DNA of 64,000 nt from Legionella steigerwaltii (GTDB lineage: Bacteria; Pseudomonadota; Gammaproteobacteria; Legionellales; Legionellaceae). The DNA lies in contig NZ_LNYZ01000010.1 of NCBI RefSeq assembly GCF_001468065.1, positions 117,501-181,500 of the forward strand. The letters are read 5' to 3'. Both the position numbers and the translations under genes were made by a program. Below are positions 51,604 to 61,526 of this stretch, piece after piece (the stretch's first letter is position 1; every line of letters starts with the position of its first letter). The notes under the pieces were generated by a model. It saw only the letters and a program-made list of their open reading frames with translations. It was not told the origin of the DNA and ran no database searches.

Positions 51604-54195
51604 TTAGCTCGCATCAACCATCAAACTTTTAGACACGACCTCTGCTAAATCACGTGATAATTCCAGCTCGGCCAACCGCTCTAATTGCTCGTGCATCAGA
51701 ACTTGTCTGGGTTTATCATAACGTTTCCAACGGGTGAATGGATTGGCTAAACGCGCGGCAATCTGTGGATTGATTTTATCCAATGTCACTAACATTTCAG
51801 TTAAAAAGCGATAACCACTTCCATCTAAGGCATGAAAATTACGCGGATTACCCATACAAAACGCACCGATCAATGCACGGACTTTATTGGGATTCTTAAT
51901 ACTAAACGCAGAATGTTTTAATAAGACCTTTACACGAGTTAAAGTTTCGGGTAACTCACTCATGGCTTGAATGGCAAACCATTTATCTAAAACCAGATCA
52001 TCTTTAGACCATTGCTTATAAAAATCTTCGACAGCCTGTTCCCGCAACCCCTGATTAGTGCAATTAACCAATAAAGAAAAACTGGCAATTTGATCAGTCA
52101 TAGTTTGTGCCGCCATAAACTGCTGCTCGCATAACTCTAAAGTAGCCGATTCTTTAGCTTTCATCATGAGCCATAAACACACATTGCGCAATTTTCTGCG
52201 ACCATAAGCAGGCCCATTCATGCGATGATCTTCAATTTGCCATAATTGTTGATAGAGTGATTGGGCTGTTTCGTTTAAGTACCATCCTAATTGCTGATGG
52301 AGGAAATCACGAACATTTTCCACTGCACCCACATCCACATTATCTAATTGCGTCGCAATATCCTCAAATCCAGGGGGAGTGAGTAATTCTGCTCGTAAAT
52401 CAGCGTCCAGTGAATCATCAAGTAATACATGCTGCAAAGCAGAAATTAAAGCAGAAGGTACCTGCCATTTATTGGGGGGTTGATTCAAGCATTCTTTGAT
52501 GCAATTTAAAATCAGATTTTGTGCCGCATCCCATTTGGCAAAACCATCCACTTCATGTCGTAGTAAAAAGAGTAACTCGTCCTGACTCAAATCGTGTTTT
52601 AACTTAATCGGCGCAGAAAATTCACGCAATAATGAAATAACGGGTTTTTCACTCAAATCAGTAAAAGTGAAACTTTGTTCTTTTTCCTTTAATTCCAAAA
52701 TCTCTTTATCGATTGATATCTGATGACCATGAGCATCAAATAGTGCAATTCGGATTGGGATATGAAATGGTTTTTTATCATGGCATTCGGGGGTTGGTGG
52801 ACAATTTTGTCGCATATTGATGGTAAGCTGCCCCTGCGCATATTCGCTGGTCACTACCACTTCTGGGGTTCCTGCTTGACTGTACCATCTTTTAAATTGA
52901 GTTAAATCAGCATGGTTTGCGTCTTCCATCGCGGCAACAAAATCATCAATAGTGACTGCTTGGCCATCGTGACGTTCAAAGTATAAATCCATACCCCTTC
53001 GAAAACCGTCTTTTCCAAGCAGTGTATGCTGCATGCGAATTACTTCTGCACCTTTGTTATACACTGTTGCTGTATAAAAATTATTTATTTCTTGATAAGA
53101 CTCTGGTCGAACTGGATGGGCCATTGCGCCAGCATCTTCGGGAAATTGCGTACTTCGCAACACTCTAACATCCATAATTCGGTTTACATCTCGTGAATTC
53201 ATATCCCGAGAAAACTCCTGATCACGAAAAACGGTTAAGCCTTCTTTCAAGCTTAACTGAAACCAATCGCGGCACGTGACTCGATTGCCGGTCCAATTAT
53301 GGAAATATTCATGGGCAACAACTCCTTCAACATCAGCAAAATCTTGATCTGTTGCTGTATCAGGACGGGCGAGGATGTACTTTGAATTAAAAATATTTAA
53401 TCCTTTGTTCTCCATAGCGCCCATATTAAAGTCGCTGACGGCTACAATCATAAAAATATCGAGGTCGTATTCGCGGCCATAGACTTCTTCATCCCAACGC
53501 ATGGATTTTTTCAACGAGTCCATTGCATGGGTGCATTTATCTTCATTTCCTGGCTCGACATAAATACGCAAATCAATTGTACGTCCAGAACTGGTCACAA
53601 ATTTATCGCGGATACACGCCAAATCACCTGCGACTAAGGCAAATAAGTAAGATGGTTTTTTAAATGGGTCTTGCCAAACGACCCAATGACGTCCATCATC
53701 AGTCGCGCCAGATTCGATCAAATTTCCGTTTGATAATAAAGTAGGATAGTGTTTTTTATCGGCTGAAATACGTGTCGTATAAGTGGTTAGTACATCTGGG
53801 CGGTCAAGAAAGTAAGTGATACGTCGAAAACCTTCCGCCTCGCATTGCGTGCAAAATAGATGATTCGAACGATAGAGCCCGGATAATTGGGTGTTATTTT
53901 GTGGGTAAATACGCGTTACTATCTTTAATATAAACTCATCTGGACAGTTTTCGATAATAAGTGCATCAGGGTGCAGGACATAGGAAGATGGCTCCAGTTT
54001 TTGACCATTCATATGCACGCTAACCAATTCCAGCTCATCACCATATAAGTGCAAAGGGCCTTCATGTTGACGGATTAATTGAAGTTCATTACTTACTAAA
54101 GCATGATCATCATAGAGGTCAAAATTTAAATTTACAGTCTCAATTGCGAAAAAAGGGGGCTGGTAGTTTTTTAAATAAACGGTCGTGTCAGGCAT
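51604..54195 (-). CDS. pepN: Aminopeptidase N
   Basis: The 863-residue M1 zinc aminopeptidase has the exopeptidase motif GAMENKGLNIFN and the zinc site VVAHEYFHNWTGNRVTCRDWFQLSLKEG (HExxH plus the downstream Glu). It removes N-terminal residues from peptides in the cytoplasm. The length is close to that of the E. coli enzyme, with the C-terminal helical domain present. It has no signal peptide. Confidence 0.97.
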   Translation of the reverse strand: MPDTTVYLKNYQPPFFAIETVNLNFDLYDDHALVSNELQLIRQHEGPLHLYGDELELVSVHMNGQKLEPSSYVLHPDALIIENCPDEFILKIVTRIYPQNNTQLSGLYRSNHLFCTQCEAEGFRRITYFLDRPDVLTTYTTRISADKKHYPTLLSNGNLIESGATDDGRHWVVWQDPFKKPSYLFALVAGDLACIRDKFVTSSGRTIDLRIYVEPGNEDKCTHAMDSLKKSMRWDEEVYGREYDLDIFMIVAVSDFNMGAMENKGLNIFNSKYILARPDTATDQDFADVEGVVAHEYFHNWTGNRVTCRDWFQLSLKEGLTVFRDQEFSRDMNSRDVNRIMDVRVLRSTQFPEDAGAMAHPVRPESYQEINNFYTATVYNKGAEVIRMQHTLLGKDGFRRGMDLYFERHDGQAVTIDDFVAAMEDANHADLTQFKRWYSQAGTPEVVVTSEYAQGQLTINMRQNCPPTPECHDKKPFHIPIRIALFDAHGHQISIDKEILELKEKEQSFTFTDLSEKPVISLLREFSAPIKLKHDLSQDELLFLLRHEVDGFAKWDAAQNLILNCIKECLNQPPNKWQVPSALISALQHVLLDDSLDADLRAELLTPPGFEDIATQLDNVDVGAVENVRDFLHQQLGWYLNETAQSLYQQLWQIEDHRMNGPAYGRRKLRNVCLWLMMKAKESATLELCEQQFMAAQTMTDQIASFSLLVNCTNQGLREQAVEDFYKQWSKDDLVLDKWFAIQAMSELPETLTRVKVLLKHSAFSIKNPNKVRALIGAFCMGNPRNFHALDGSGYRFLTEMLVTLDKINPQIAARLANPFTRWKRYDKPRQVLMHEQLERLAELELSRDLAEVVSKSLMVDAS

Positions 54196-54263
54196 GATTA
54201 GTACATCCTTTGCAAAAAGCGATTAAGTTTATTGAGTTATATAACAATTTTCTTAGTTTAGCC

Positions 54264-54269
54264 TATAAT
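54264..54269 (+). promoter_or_regulatory. Putative -10 element for prkA operon
   Basis: GCCTATAAT gives a perfect TATAAT preceded by C, a form liked by sigma-S as well as sigma-70. No good -35 is found at 16-18 bases. In E. coli the matching operon is sigma-S dependent. Confidence 0.45.
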
Positions 54270-54413
54270 GATTATAAAGGGGTAACTTCTTAGGTCAATC
54301 TTTAATAAGTATTACGAAGTTAGCTGAAAATTCATATATTGCTTTTACCAGTAAAATGCAATAAATGTAAAGAAACACAAGATATCCTTCATAAGGATAA
54401 AAGGGGATGGCAT

Positions 54414-56345
54414 ATGAACACTCAAGACTTTTTAACCAGCTATACCAAACGCTTTGTGGATAACAAAGAAGAAGAGATGAGTTTGGAAGAATACCTGGAA
54501 TTGTGTAAAAATGACCCTTCTGCTTATGCCAATCCAGCGGAGCGCTTGCTCATGGCAATAGGCGAACCTGAAATGATTGATACGCGCCATGATCCTGTTT
54601 TATCAAGAATTTTTTCCAATAAAATCATTCCACGATATACTGTATTCCAAGATTTTTATGGTATGGAAGAGCCCATTGAGCAAATTGTTGGTTTTCTAAA
54701 ACATGCAGCTCAAGGCCTAGAAGAAACCAAACAAGTACTTTATCTTTTAGGACCTGTAGGAGGAGGTAAATCTTCTATTGCTGAAAAACTGAAAGATTTA
54801 ATGGAGAAAATACCTTTTTATGCCATAAAGGGTTCACCTGTATTTGAATCACCACTGTCTTTATTTAATCCAATAGAAGATGCAGAGTTACTTCAAGAAC
54901 GTTTTGGGATCCCTCCTCGTTACTTACGTTATTTGATGTCACCATGGGCAGTCAAAAGATTGCATGAATATAATGGGGATATTAGTCAATTTAGAGTGGT
55001 CAAAGTCAGACCTTCGCGTTTAAAACAAATTGCAGTGTCCAAAACAGAGCCCGGTGATGAAAACAATCAGGATATTTCGTCTTTAGTAGGTAAAGTTGAT
55101 ATTCGTAAATTAGAAAACTTTTCTCAAGATGATCCTGATGCATACAGTTACTCCGGAGGGCTGTGTCGATCAAACCGCGGTCTTTTAGAGTTTGTCGAAA
55201 TGTTTAAAGCCCCCATTAAAGTGTTGCATCCCTTATTAACGGCAACTCAGGAAGGCAATTACAATGCGACTGAAGGTTTATCTTCCATTCCATTCGAGGG
55301 TATTATTTTAGCGCATTCGAATGAATCAGAATGGCAATCATTTAGAAACAATAAAAACAATGAAGCGTTTATAGATCGTATTAATATAGTTAAAGTTCCT
55401 TATTGTCTCCGCGTTTCTGAAGAAATTAGAATTTATCAAAAACTCATTGATAATAGTTCTCTAACTCACGCTCAATGTGCTCCAGGGACTTTGGACATGT
55501 TAGCGCAATTTTCCGTCTTAACTCGTTTAAAAGAGCCACAAAACTCCAGCATTTACTCCAAAATGCGGGTGTACAATGGAGAGAGCTTAAAAGACACTGA
55601 TCCCAAAGCAAAATCATATCAAGAATACCGCGATTTTGCCGGCGTTGATGAAGGAATGAGCGGCGTATCAACACGCTTTGCTTTCAAAATTCTTTCTAAA
55701 GTGTTTAATTTTGATCACAGTGAAGTTGCAGCAAACCCTGTACATTTAATGTATGTACTGGAACGTCAAATTGAACAAGAACAATTTCCTCAGGAAGTAC
55801 AAGAATCTTACCTAGGCTTTATCAAAGAATATCTGGCACCCAAGTATGTTGAATTTATTGGCAAGGAAATTCAAACAGCCTACTTGGAATCTTATTCTGA
55901 GTATGGACAAAATATCTTTGACCGCTACATAACCTATGCTGATTTCTGGATTCAAGATCAGGATTATCGAGATCCAGATACCGGTGAAATCTTTGACCGT
56001 GCCTTATTAAATCAAGAGCTTGAAAAAATTGAAAAACCCGCAGGAATATCTAATCCAAAAGATTTTCGTAATGAAGTAGTAAACTTTGTTTTACGTGCTC
56101 GTGCGAATAATCGAGGCAAAAATCCTGTGTGGAATAGTTATGAAAAATTAAGATCAGTTATTGAGAAAAAGATGTTTACCAATACTGAAGACTTATTACC
56201 CGTTATTTCCTTCAATGCCAAAGCATCTGAAGATGATAAGAAAAAACATGAAGAGTTTATTTCTCGAATGATTGAGAAAGGGTATACACGCAAACAAGTA
56301 CGCTTGCTTTGTGAATGGTATTTGCGAGTACGTAAGTCACAATAA
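54414..56345 (+). CDS. prkA: PrkA family serine protein kinase / AAA+ protein
   Basis: The 643-residue protein is the YeaG/PrkA type, with Walker A GPVGGGKS (113-120), an AAA+ core and a C-terminal kinase-like region. It starts at ATG 54414, after a GGGGA site about eight bases upstream; the frame open to 54339 has no site of its own. In E. coli it acts with YeaH in nutrient stress. It is the first gene of prkA-yeaH-spoVR, with a structured gap before yeaH. Confidence 0.95.
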   Translation: MNTQDFLTSYTKRFVDNKEEEMSLEEYLELCKNDPSAYANPAERLLMAIGEPEMIDTRHDPVLSRIFSNKIIPRYTVFQDFYGMEEPIEQIVGFLKHAAQGLEETKQVLYLLGPVGGGKSSIAEKLKDLMEKIPFYAIKGSPVFESPLSLFNPIEDAELLQERFGIPPRYLRYLMSPWAVKRLHEYNGDISQFRVVKVRPSRLKQIAVSKTEPGDENNQDISSLVGKVDIRKLENFSQDDPDAYSYSGGLCRSNRGLLEFVEMFKAPIKVLHPLLTATQEGNYNATEGLSSIPFEGIILAHSNESEWQSFRNNKNNEAFIDRINIVKVPYCLRVSEEIRIYQKLIDNSSLTHAQCAPGTLDMLAQFSVLTRLKEPQNSSIYSKMRVYNGESLKDTDPKAKSYQEYRDFAGVDEGMSGVSTRFAFKILSKVFNFDHSEVAANPVHLMYVLERQIEQEQFPQEVQESYLGFIKEYLAPKYVEFIGKEIQTAYLESYSEYGQNIFDRYITYADFWIQDQDYRDPDTGEIFDRALLNQELEKIEKPAGISNPKDFRNEVVNFVLRARANNRGKNPVWNSYEKLRSVIEKKMFTNTEDLLPVISFNAKASEDDKKKHEEFISRMIEKGYTRKQVRLLCEWYLRVRKSQ

Positions 56346-56351
56346 TAAATT

Positions 56352-56371
56352 CTTTCTCCTCGATGAGAAAG
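56352..56371 (+). terminator. Hairpin after prkA
   Basis: CTTTCTC and GAGAAAG form a seven-base-pair stem with a CTCGAT loop, six bases after the prkA stop. There is no U-tract, so it may stabilise the prkA mRNA end rather than terminate. Confidence 0.5.
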
Positions 56372-56383
56372 CAAAAGGTACTG

Positions 56384-56476
56384 CTATTTGTAGTTTTGGA
56401 AATGCTGTAGTTTAGAATCTATGCGATAAACATTTCCTTGAGTAGGAGGACCTTGTCCTCACTCAACTACAAATAG
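56384..56476 (+). ncRNA. Predicted three-way-junction RNA between prkA and yeaH
   Basis: A closing stem of 12 perfect pairs (CTATTTGTAGTT, 56384-56395, with AACTACAAATAG, 56465-56476) encloses two more stems: GGAAATG/CATTTCC (56398-56404 and 56431-56437) and a long hairpin TTGAG..GAGGAC/GTCCTC.CTCAA (56438-56466). The three stems follow each other almost without linkers, a compact three-way junction. It ends 32 bases before the yeaH ATG. It could be a leader element, an RNase site or a small repeat. Confidence 0.55.
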
Positions 56477-56508
56477 GCGCAAGATAAAAGATTATGTGGG
56501 GCTAAATT

Positions 56509-57777
56509 ATGTCGCAATTGATTGATAGACGACAAAATGCAGGGAAAAAAAGTACGGTTAACCGCCAACGTTTTCTTCGTCGCTATAAAAATCAGATAAA
56601 ACGAGCCGTCTCCGATGCTGTTGGCAAACGAAGTATCACTGAAATTGATCAAGGTGAGCAAATAACGATTCCAGCCAAAGATATTTCTGAACCTGTATTT
56701 CACCGCGGCCAAGGTGGGCACATAGAACGTGTGCTCCCAGGCAATGACAATTTTGTTTCTGGCGACAGAATAAGAAGACCGAGTGGCAGCTCAGGTAGTG
56801 GTGGTGATGGATCTAATGCCAGCGACAGTGGTGAAGGTGAAGATAATTTTGTTTTTGAACTGTCTCGAGAAGAATTTCTTGATCTGTACTTTGAAGATCT
56901 GGAATTACCCGACTTGATTAAGAAAGAATTGGCACGCATTAGTACCTTCAAAACAGTAAGAGCAGGAGTAACCACCAGCGGGATTCCAAACAATATTAAT
57001 GTGCTCCGCTCAATGAAACAAGCAACTGGACGTCGAGTTGCTTTAGCTTCGCCGTATAAAAAACAATTAAGAGAGGCTATAGAAGAACTGGAGCAACTGC
57101 AAGCACAGCCCATTCAAGACACTGAAATCCTAAAAGACCTACAAAAGAAAATTGAATTCCTGAAAAAGAAAATACAAACCGTGCCCTTCATCGATACCAT
57201 TGATCTACGTTATAACTTTCGGGTTCGGGTTCCTTCACCATCAACTCAAGCAGTTATGTTTTGTGTTATGGACGTATCCGGTTCCATGGATGAGGCGAAA
57301 AAAGACATAGCAAAACGATTTTTTATCCTTCTTTACATGTTCCTCACCAAAAATTATGAAAAAATAGAGTTGGTATTTATCCGGCATCATACTTCCGCTA
57401 AGGAAGTGAATGAAGAAGAATTTTTTTATTCTCGAGAAACTGGAGGCACGGTGGTGTCCAGCGCCTTGGAACTTCTTAGTACTATAATTGATTCACGTTA
57501 TCCTCCGGAAGCCTGGAACATTTATGTGGCCCAAGCATCGGATGGTGATAATTGGAATGCGGACTCCCCCTATTGCCAGGAGTTACTGCAAGATAAAATT
57601 ATGCCTTTATTGCAATATTTTGCATACATTGAAATCATGCCGCGCCACCATCAGAGTTTATGGGAGGTCTATCAGCTGGTGAAAGAGCGCTACCCTAATT
57701 TTGCTATGGAAAACATTGATACGGTCGCAGACATCTATCCCGTATTTCATGAGCTATTTAAAAGGAAAACTGCATGA
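56509..57777 (+). CDS. yeaH: YeaH/YhbH family protein (DUF444)
   Basis: The 422-residue protein has an Arg/Lys-rich N-terminus, a Gly/Ser/acidic low-complexity stretch (about 85-110) and a von Willebrand-like domain with the metal site M-D-V-S-G-S-M-D near residue 254. It is the standard partner of PrkA. It follows the structured RNA element and overlaps spoVR by four bases (ATGA). Confidence 0.95.
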   Translation: MSQLIDRRQNAGKKSTVNRQRFLRRYKNQIKRAVSDAVGKRSITEIDQGEQITIPAKDISEPVFHRGQGGHIERVLPGNDNFVSGDRIRRPSGSSGSGGDGSNASDSGEGEDNFVFELSREEFLDLYFEDLELPDLIKKELARISTFKTVRAGVTTSGIPNNINVLRSMKQATGRRVALASPYKKQLREAIEELEQLQAQPIQDTEILKDLQKKIEFLKKKIQTVPFIDTIDLRYNFRVRVPSPSTQAVMFCVMDVSGSMDEAKKDIAKRFFILLYMFLTKNYEKIELVFIRHHTSAKEVNEEEFFYSRETGGTVVSSALELLSTIIDSRYPPEAWNIYVAQASDGDNWNADSPYCQELLQDKIMPLLQYFAYIEIMPRHHQSLWEVYQLVKERYPNFAMENIDTVADIYPVFHELFKRKTA

Positions 57778-59282
57778 AAAAGAAGAAGCCATTATCCACA
57801 GGTGCAGAATGGACCTTTGAATTAATTCAAGACTATGACCGCGAAATTGCGCGTATCGCCAAAGAGTTTAAGTTAGACACCTATCCCAATCAAATAGAGG
57901 TGATTACTGCAGAACAAATGATGGATGCATATGCTTCTGTAGGCATGCCTATTGGTTATCATCATTGGTCTTTCGGCAAACACTTTGTCGGTGTTGAAAA
58001 AAATTATAAACGGGGACATATGGGTTTGGCCTATGAACTCGTTATTAATTCAAATCCTTGTATTTCTTATCTCATGGAAGAAAATACGATGGCCATGCAA
58101 GCTTTAGTCATTGCGCATGCGTGTTATGGCCATAATTCATTTTTTAAAAACAATTATTTATTTAAGATGTGGACTTCTGCAGATGCCATCATCGATTATT
58201 TAGTATTCGCACGAAAATACATCAGTGATTGCGAACAACGTTATGGTATCAATGAAGTAGAAGCAATCTTGGATGCCTGTCATGCACTGATGAACTATGG
58301 CGTCGATCGCTACAAACACCCTACCCCTTTATCCATACAGGAAGAAAAAATCCGCCAACAAAACCGCGAAATTTACATGCAATCTCAAGTCAATGAATTA
58401 TGGCGAACTATTCCTCAAAGCAGACAGGTCGCCGAACAAATAAAGAAAAAGCGCTTCCCCGAAGAACCACAAGAAAATATTTTGTATTTCATTGAAAAAA
58501 ATGCCCCCTTGCTAGAACCTTGGCAAAGAGAAATCGTACGTATTGTACGTAAGATGGCCCAATATTTTTATCCACAAGGCCAAACCAAGGTGATGAATGA
58601 AGGATGGGCTTGTTTTTGGCACTATACCATTTTACATGCACTCTATGATGAAGGTTTGGTTACTGATGAATTTATGTTGGAAGTATTACAAAGCCATACC
58701 AATGTTATTATGCAACTGCCTTATAATAGTCCTTATTATAGTGGCATTAATCCCTATACGTTGGGATATCATATGATGCAAGACATCAAACGGATTTGTG
58801 AAAATCCTACCGAAGAGGATAAAGCATGGTTTCCTTATTTAGCAAACACCGATTGGCTCAGTAGTCTGGATAATGCCATGCGCCATTTCAAGGATGAAAG
58901 TTTTATTGCCCAATATTTATCACCTAAATTAATTCGCGATTTAAAATTATTCCATATCGTAGACGATGATCGCAGCCCAGATTTGTATGTTAATGCGATT
59001 CATAATGAGTTAGGGTATCAAAAAATAAGAGAAGCATTGTCACGACAATATAATTTAGGTTATTTAGAACCAGACATTCAAATTGATTCTGTTGATTTGC
59101 AAGGTGATCGCTCAATGACACTAAGATACACTCAACAAAATAGAGTGCCTTTGGGTAACACGACAATAGATGTACTGAAACATCTCTATTCTTTATGGAA
59201 ATTCCCTATCGTTTTACAAGCAGTCAATCCCGACAATGAGGTCACCGAAGAATACCATTGTCCGCCTTTGGCTAATGCCTAA
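57774..59282 (+). CDS. spoVR: SpoVR family protein
   Basis: The 502-residue protein is the YcgB/SpoVR type, with the conserved segments YHHWSFGKHF, AHACYGHNSFFKNNYLF, NEGWACFWHY and NPYTLGYHM. It is named for a Bacillus cortex gene, but in gamma-proteobacteria it goes with PrkA and YeaH in stationary phase. The biochemical role is unknown. It is translationally coupled to yeaH. Confidence 0.95.
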   Translation: MKKKKPLSTGAEWTFELIQDYDREIARIAKEFKLDTYPNQIEVITAEQMMDAYASVGMPIGYHHWSFGKHFVGVEKNYKRGHMGLAYELVINSNPCISYLMEENTMAMQALVIAHACYGHNSFFKNNYLFKMWTSADAIIDYLVFARKYISDCEQRYGINEVEAILDACHALMNYGVDRYKHPTPLSIQEEKIRQQNREIYMQSQVNELWRTIPQSRQVAEQIKKKRFPEEPQENILYFIEKNAPLLEPWQREIVRIVRKMAQYFYPQGQTKVMNEGWACFWHYTILHALYDEGLVTDEFMLEVLQSHTNVIMQLPYNSPYYSGINPYTLGYHMMQDIKRICENPTEEDKAWFPYLANTDWLSSLDNAMRHFKDESFIAQYLSPKLIRDLKLFHIVDDDRSPDLYVNAIHNELGYQKIREALSRQYNLGYLEPDIQIDSVDLQGDRSMTLRYTQQNRVPLGNTTIDVLKHLYSLWKFPIVLQAVNPDNEVTEEYHCPPLANA

Positions 59283-59339
59283 TTTAAAGATTCAATCCAA
59301 ACTTGATGAGAAAATATAAAACAATTGGAAAATAATAGA

Positions 59340-60452
59340 TTACATGGAACGATGTAATCCTTCAGGCCCACTAGGTTGGATAGACTCATTTTTTGATTCC
59401 GTGGGTTCAGGCGATGCCTTATATTCTTTTTGAACATATAAAACATCTTTTATTAAACAATTCAGGCAATCACGCGATGTAGGTCCATATGTACTGAGCC
59501 TTGCAGATTCTAGATGAGTCCATGCTCCTTCAAAATTAGGTGGATTTTCTTTTAATGCATGATTAACAGCCTTTAATGCCTTATCTATAATTTTTTTATT
59601 TTTAATGCCCATTCTATATGTAGAAAACCATTGTCCATGGATGTGAGCAGCATAAGCATCTTTTATACCTAGAACGGCTTCTTTTAGAGTATTCAAATCC
59701 CTTTGGGCTTTACTGGTTCCACCTATTTCTAAATTTTTTACAGAATCAGGCAGAAGTTTTCTCATTACCCTCAAAGGATGGGATCGAAACATACTTTTTT
59801 CTTGATAAAAAGAAAAGGTATTTCCGTAATATTGTTGACCAGGAAGCGCACTTATTACATCGTGGTCCAACCTATAATTACAAAATTGACTAAAAATATG
59901 ATTATAAGTCCTAGTCAAAAACTGACCATGAAGTGTATTGATAGGTGCTGTATTAAACGTTCTAACATGCAAGCTTCTTGATTCTCGCAAGTGTGCATCT
60001 GTGGCGTAGGCTTTAGTTCCTACATATTGAGCTAGGTGCCCTCCTAGAGAATGTCCGACTAATATTATGTCTCTATTTGGAAACTGTTCTTTTGTTCTTT
60101 CATAAAAAGAAAAAGCCTCTGCCCGCAATTTTTTTTCTACTGTACCAGTCAATGCTAAAGTAATATTAGAATACAGATCTTGAGTAGCAGCTGTTCCTCT
60201 AAAAGAAATGATAACAGGTGATTCCTTATCGATTGGTTCAAGACGAACCGCTGTTAAACCATTAGAGTTTCTTGCCTTGGCATTTGTTTTAACAGTTATC
60301 TGATATTCTGATTGAGCAATATTATCTACTAATTGCTGTGTAGCAAGGTAACCTTTACGAGACTCATCTTGACGCAAAGCATTATCTTCCCCCTCAATAC
60401 GATAAGCGAGATGTGCTGCATTGATTAATAATCCAATAGTACATTTTGGCAT
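59340..60452 (-). CDS. Class 3 lipase-like alpha/beta hydrolase
   Basis: The 370-residue protein has ISFRGTAATQDLY (oxyanion region, about 82-94) and the elbow VGHSLGGHLAQY with Ser135; likely Asp and His partners lie in YRLDHDVIS and a later His. The match is to the fungal lipase-like (Lipase_3) fold, seen in some Legionella secreted effectors such as SidB. It lacks a signal peptide. The C-terminus is Glu/Pro/Ser-rich. A good AGGAA site precedes ATG 60452. Confidence 0.82.
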   Translation of the reverse strand: MPKCTIGLLINAAHLAYRIEGEDNALRQDESRKGYLATQQLVDNIAQSEYQITVKTNAKARNSNGLTAVRLEPIDKESPVIISFRGTAATQDLYSNITLALTGTVEKKLRAEAFSFYERTKEQFPNRDIILVGHSLGGHLAQYVGTKAYATDAHLRESRSLHVRTFNTAPINTLHGQFLTRTYNHIFSQFCNYRLDHDVISALPGQQYYGNTFSFYQEKSMFRSHPLRVMRKLLPDSVKNLEIGGTSKAQRDLNTLKEAVLGIKDAYAAHIHGQWFSTYRMGIKNKKIIDKALKAVNHALKENPPNFEGAWTHLESARLSTYGPTSRDCLNCLIKDVLYVQKEYKASPEPTESKNESIQPSGPEGLHRSM

Positions 60453-60630
60453 AACTACTTCCTAAATACATTAGGCGATTAGCTTGATGGGTAAAAAAAT
60501 GACTAACTGCCTCTTATTTAGATTCTATCAGAATATTGTTAATTTATTAAGGAATTGGATAAGGAGAATGAGCACTCTCCTGGATATCGCGCATGAAGCG
60601 GCGGGGTACTTAGAGAAAAAGATAGTCTTT

Positions 60631-60717
60631 TGTAGCCTGGGTGAAGCGAAGCCGAACCCGGGTTTATCAGACTTGATTGTTTATACCCGGGTTCCGCTTC
60701 GCTTCACCCAGGCTACA
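60631..60717. repeat. Palindromic repeat copy 3
   Basis: This is the most perfect copy: TGTAGCCTGGGTGAAGCGAAG on the left is answered by CTTCGCTTCACCCAGGCTACA on the right, plus ACCCGGGT inner arms. The central loop is AT-rich. It lies just past the end of the secreted-protein gene at 60724. Confidence 0.88.
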
Positions 60718-60723
60718 AGATGC

Positions 60724-61338
60724 TTAATTCTTTTTATTTTCCTTGGCCATTTCAGTACTTGCGTACACTCTAATAGCACCCTCAAGATAAGGGTCTAAAT
60801 TAAACACTGTCCCGAACGCTTTGGCTGCTACTTCATTCGTATTGAGATACCAATCACTAATATCGTCAGAATAATACTGCACAATCATGGGCTTAAATAG
60901 CGCAAATGCAGCATCACCTAGATGTCTTGCAGCAACTCCTGCTCTCACAAAATATTTGTTTCCTTTGAGGGCATGATTAAGAAGCTCTGCAGCTTCATCT
61001 GGAGTACTGGGCGCACTTGCTTCGACAGGTACAGAATCCGAGGAATAAACCTTTACGGTAACTGCCAATTTATCCCCATATTCATAAACGCGGTTGATGA
61101 ACGAAGCTAATGCATGCGCTTTATCCGCATTACATACAGTAACTTTGATTTCCATTTCAAGTCCATCACCTGTTAAATCATTTACCTGCACGCAAGGATC
61201 AGCATTTAAGGTAGCACTTAACAGATTGTTTAATAAGTACCAAGGTGGAAGAAGCTTCCCGGCACTTGCTGTGAAAGTAATACTGCTTAAGAATATACCC
61301 AGGAATAGCCCTACTTTATTTACTGCTCGATTCATCAT
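60724..61338 (-). CDS. Secreted protein of unknown function
   Basis: The 204-residue product has a clear signal peptide (hydrophobic about 10-24, ending T-A-S-A-G). The mature part has two Cys (DPCVQV and VTVCNAD), an alternating beta-like pattern and a helical second half. I recognise no domain. It lies with lapA and the lipase in a stretch of likely secreted products. The ends are clean and the frame has normal codon use. Confidence 0.7.
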   Translation of the reverse strand: MMNRAVNKVGLFLGIFLSSITFTASAGKLLPPWYLLNNLLSATLNADPCVQVNDLTGDGLEMEIKVTVCNADKAHALASFINRVYEYGDKLAVTVKVYSSDSVPVEASAPSTPDEAAELLNHALKGNKYFVRAGVAARHLGDAAFALFKPMIVQYYSDDISDWYLNTNEVAAKAFGTVFNLDPYLEGAIRVYASTEMAKENKKN

Positions 61339-61526
61339 TACATCTCACATTGATTAAAGAAAAACAATCACCTCTATGAATTCGCCTGGATCTCGAACAC
61401 TTCCCACGACTTGTTCGCTGGGTCTAGTGTTTAAGAAGCGTTCCTGGATCCCGCAGGCAAGCCGCGGGACGTACAGGTCTTCCAGAGACACAGATAAGGT
61501 TGCAGATTAATTTATAAACATATAGA
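61339..61526. other. Intergenic region with repeat-like hairpin
   Basis: The stretch contains TCCCGC (61449-61454) and GCGGGA (61464-61469) around a GC-rich loop, with a GGATCCCGC context that also appears in repeat copy 2. It looks like a fragment of another dispersed repeat. No gene is seen. Confidence 0.5.

Noticed and set aside
54339-54413. Upstream extension of prkA
   Set aside because: The extra 25 residues do not resemble PrkA, and the ribosome site sits right before ATG 54414.
56700-57113. 137-residue minus-strand frame inside yeaH
   Set aside because: Antisense of the Ser/Gly low-complexity part of yeaH; Ser/Pro-rich composition is an artefact of that.
60484-60798. 104-residue plus-strand frame near repeat copy 3
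   Set aside because: More than half of it translates the palindromic repeat and the end of the opposite gene; no ribosome site.
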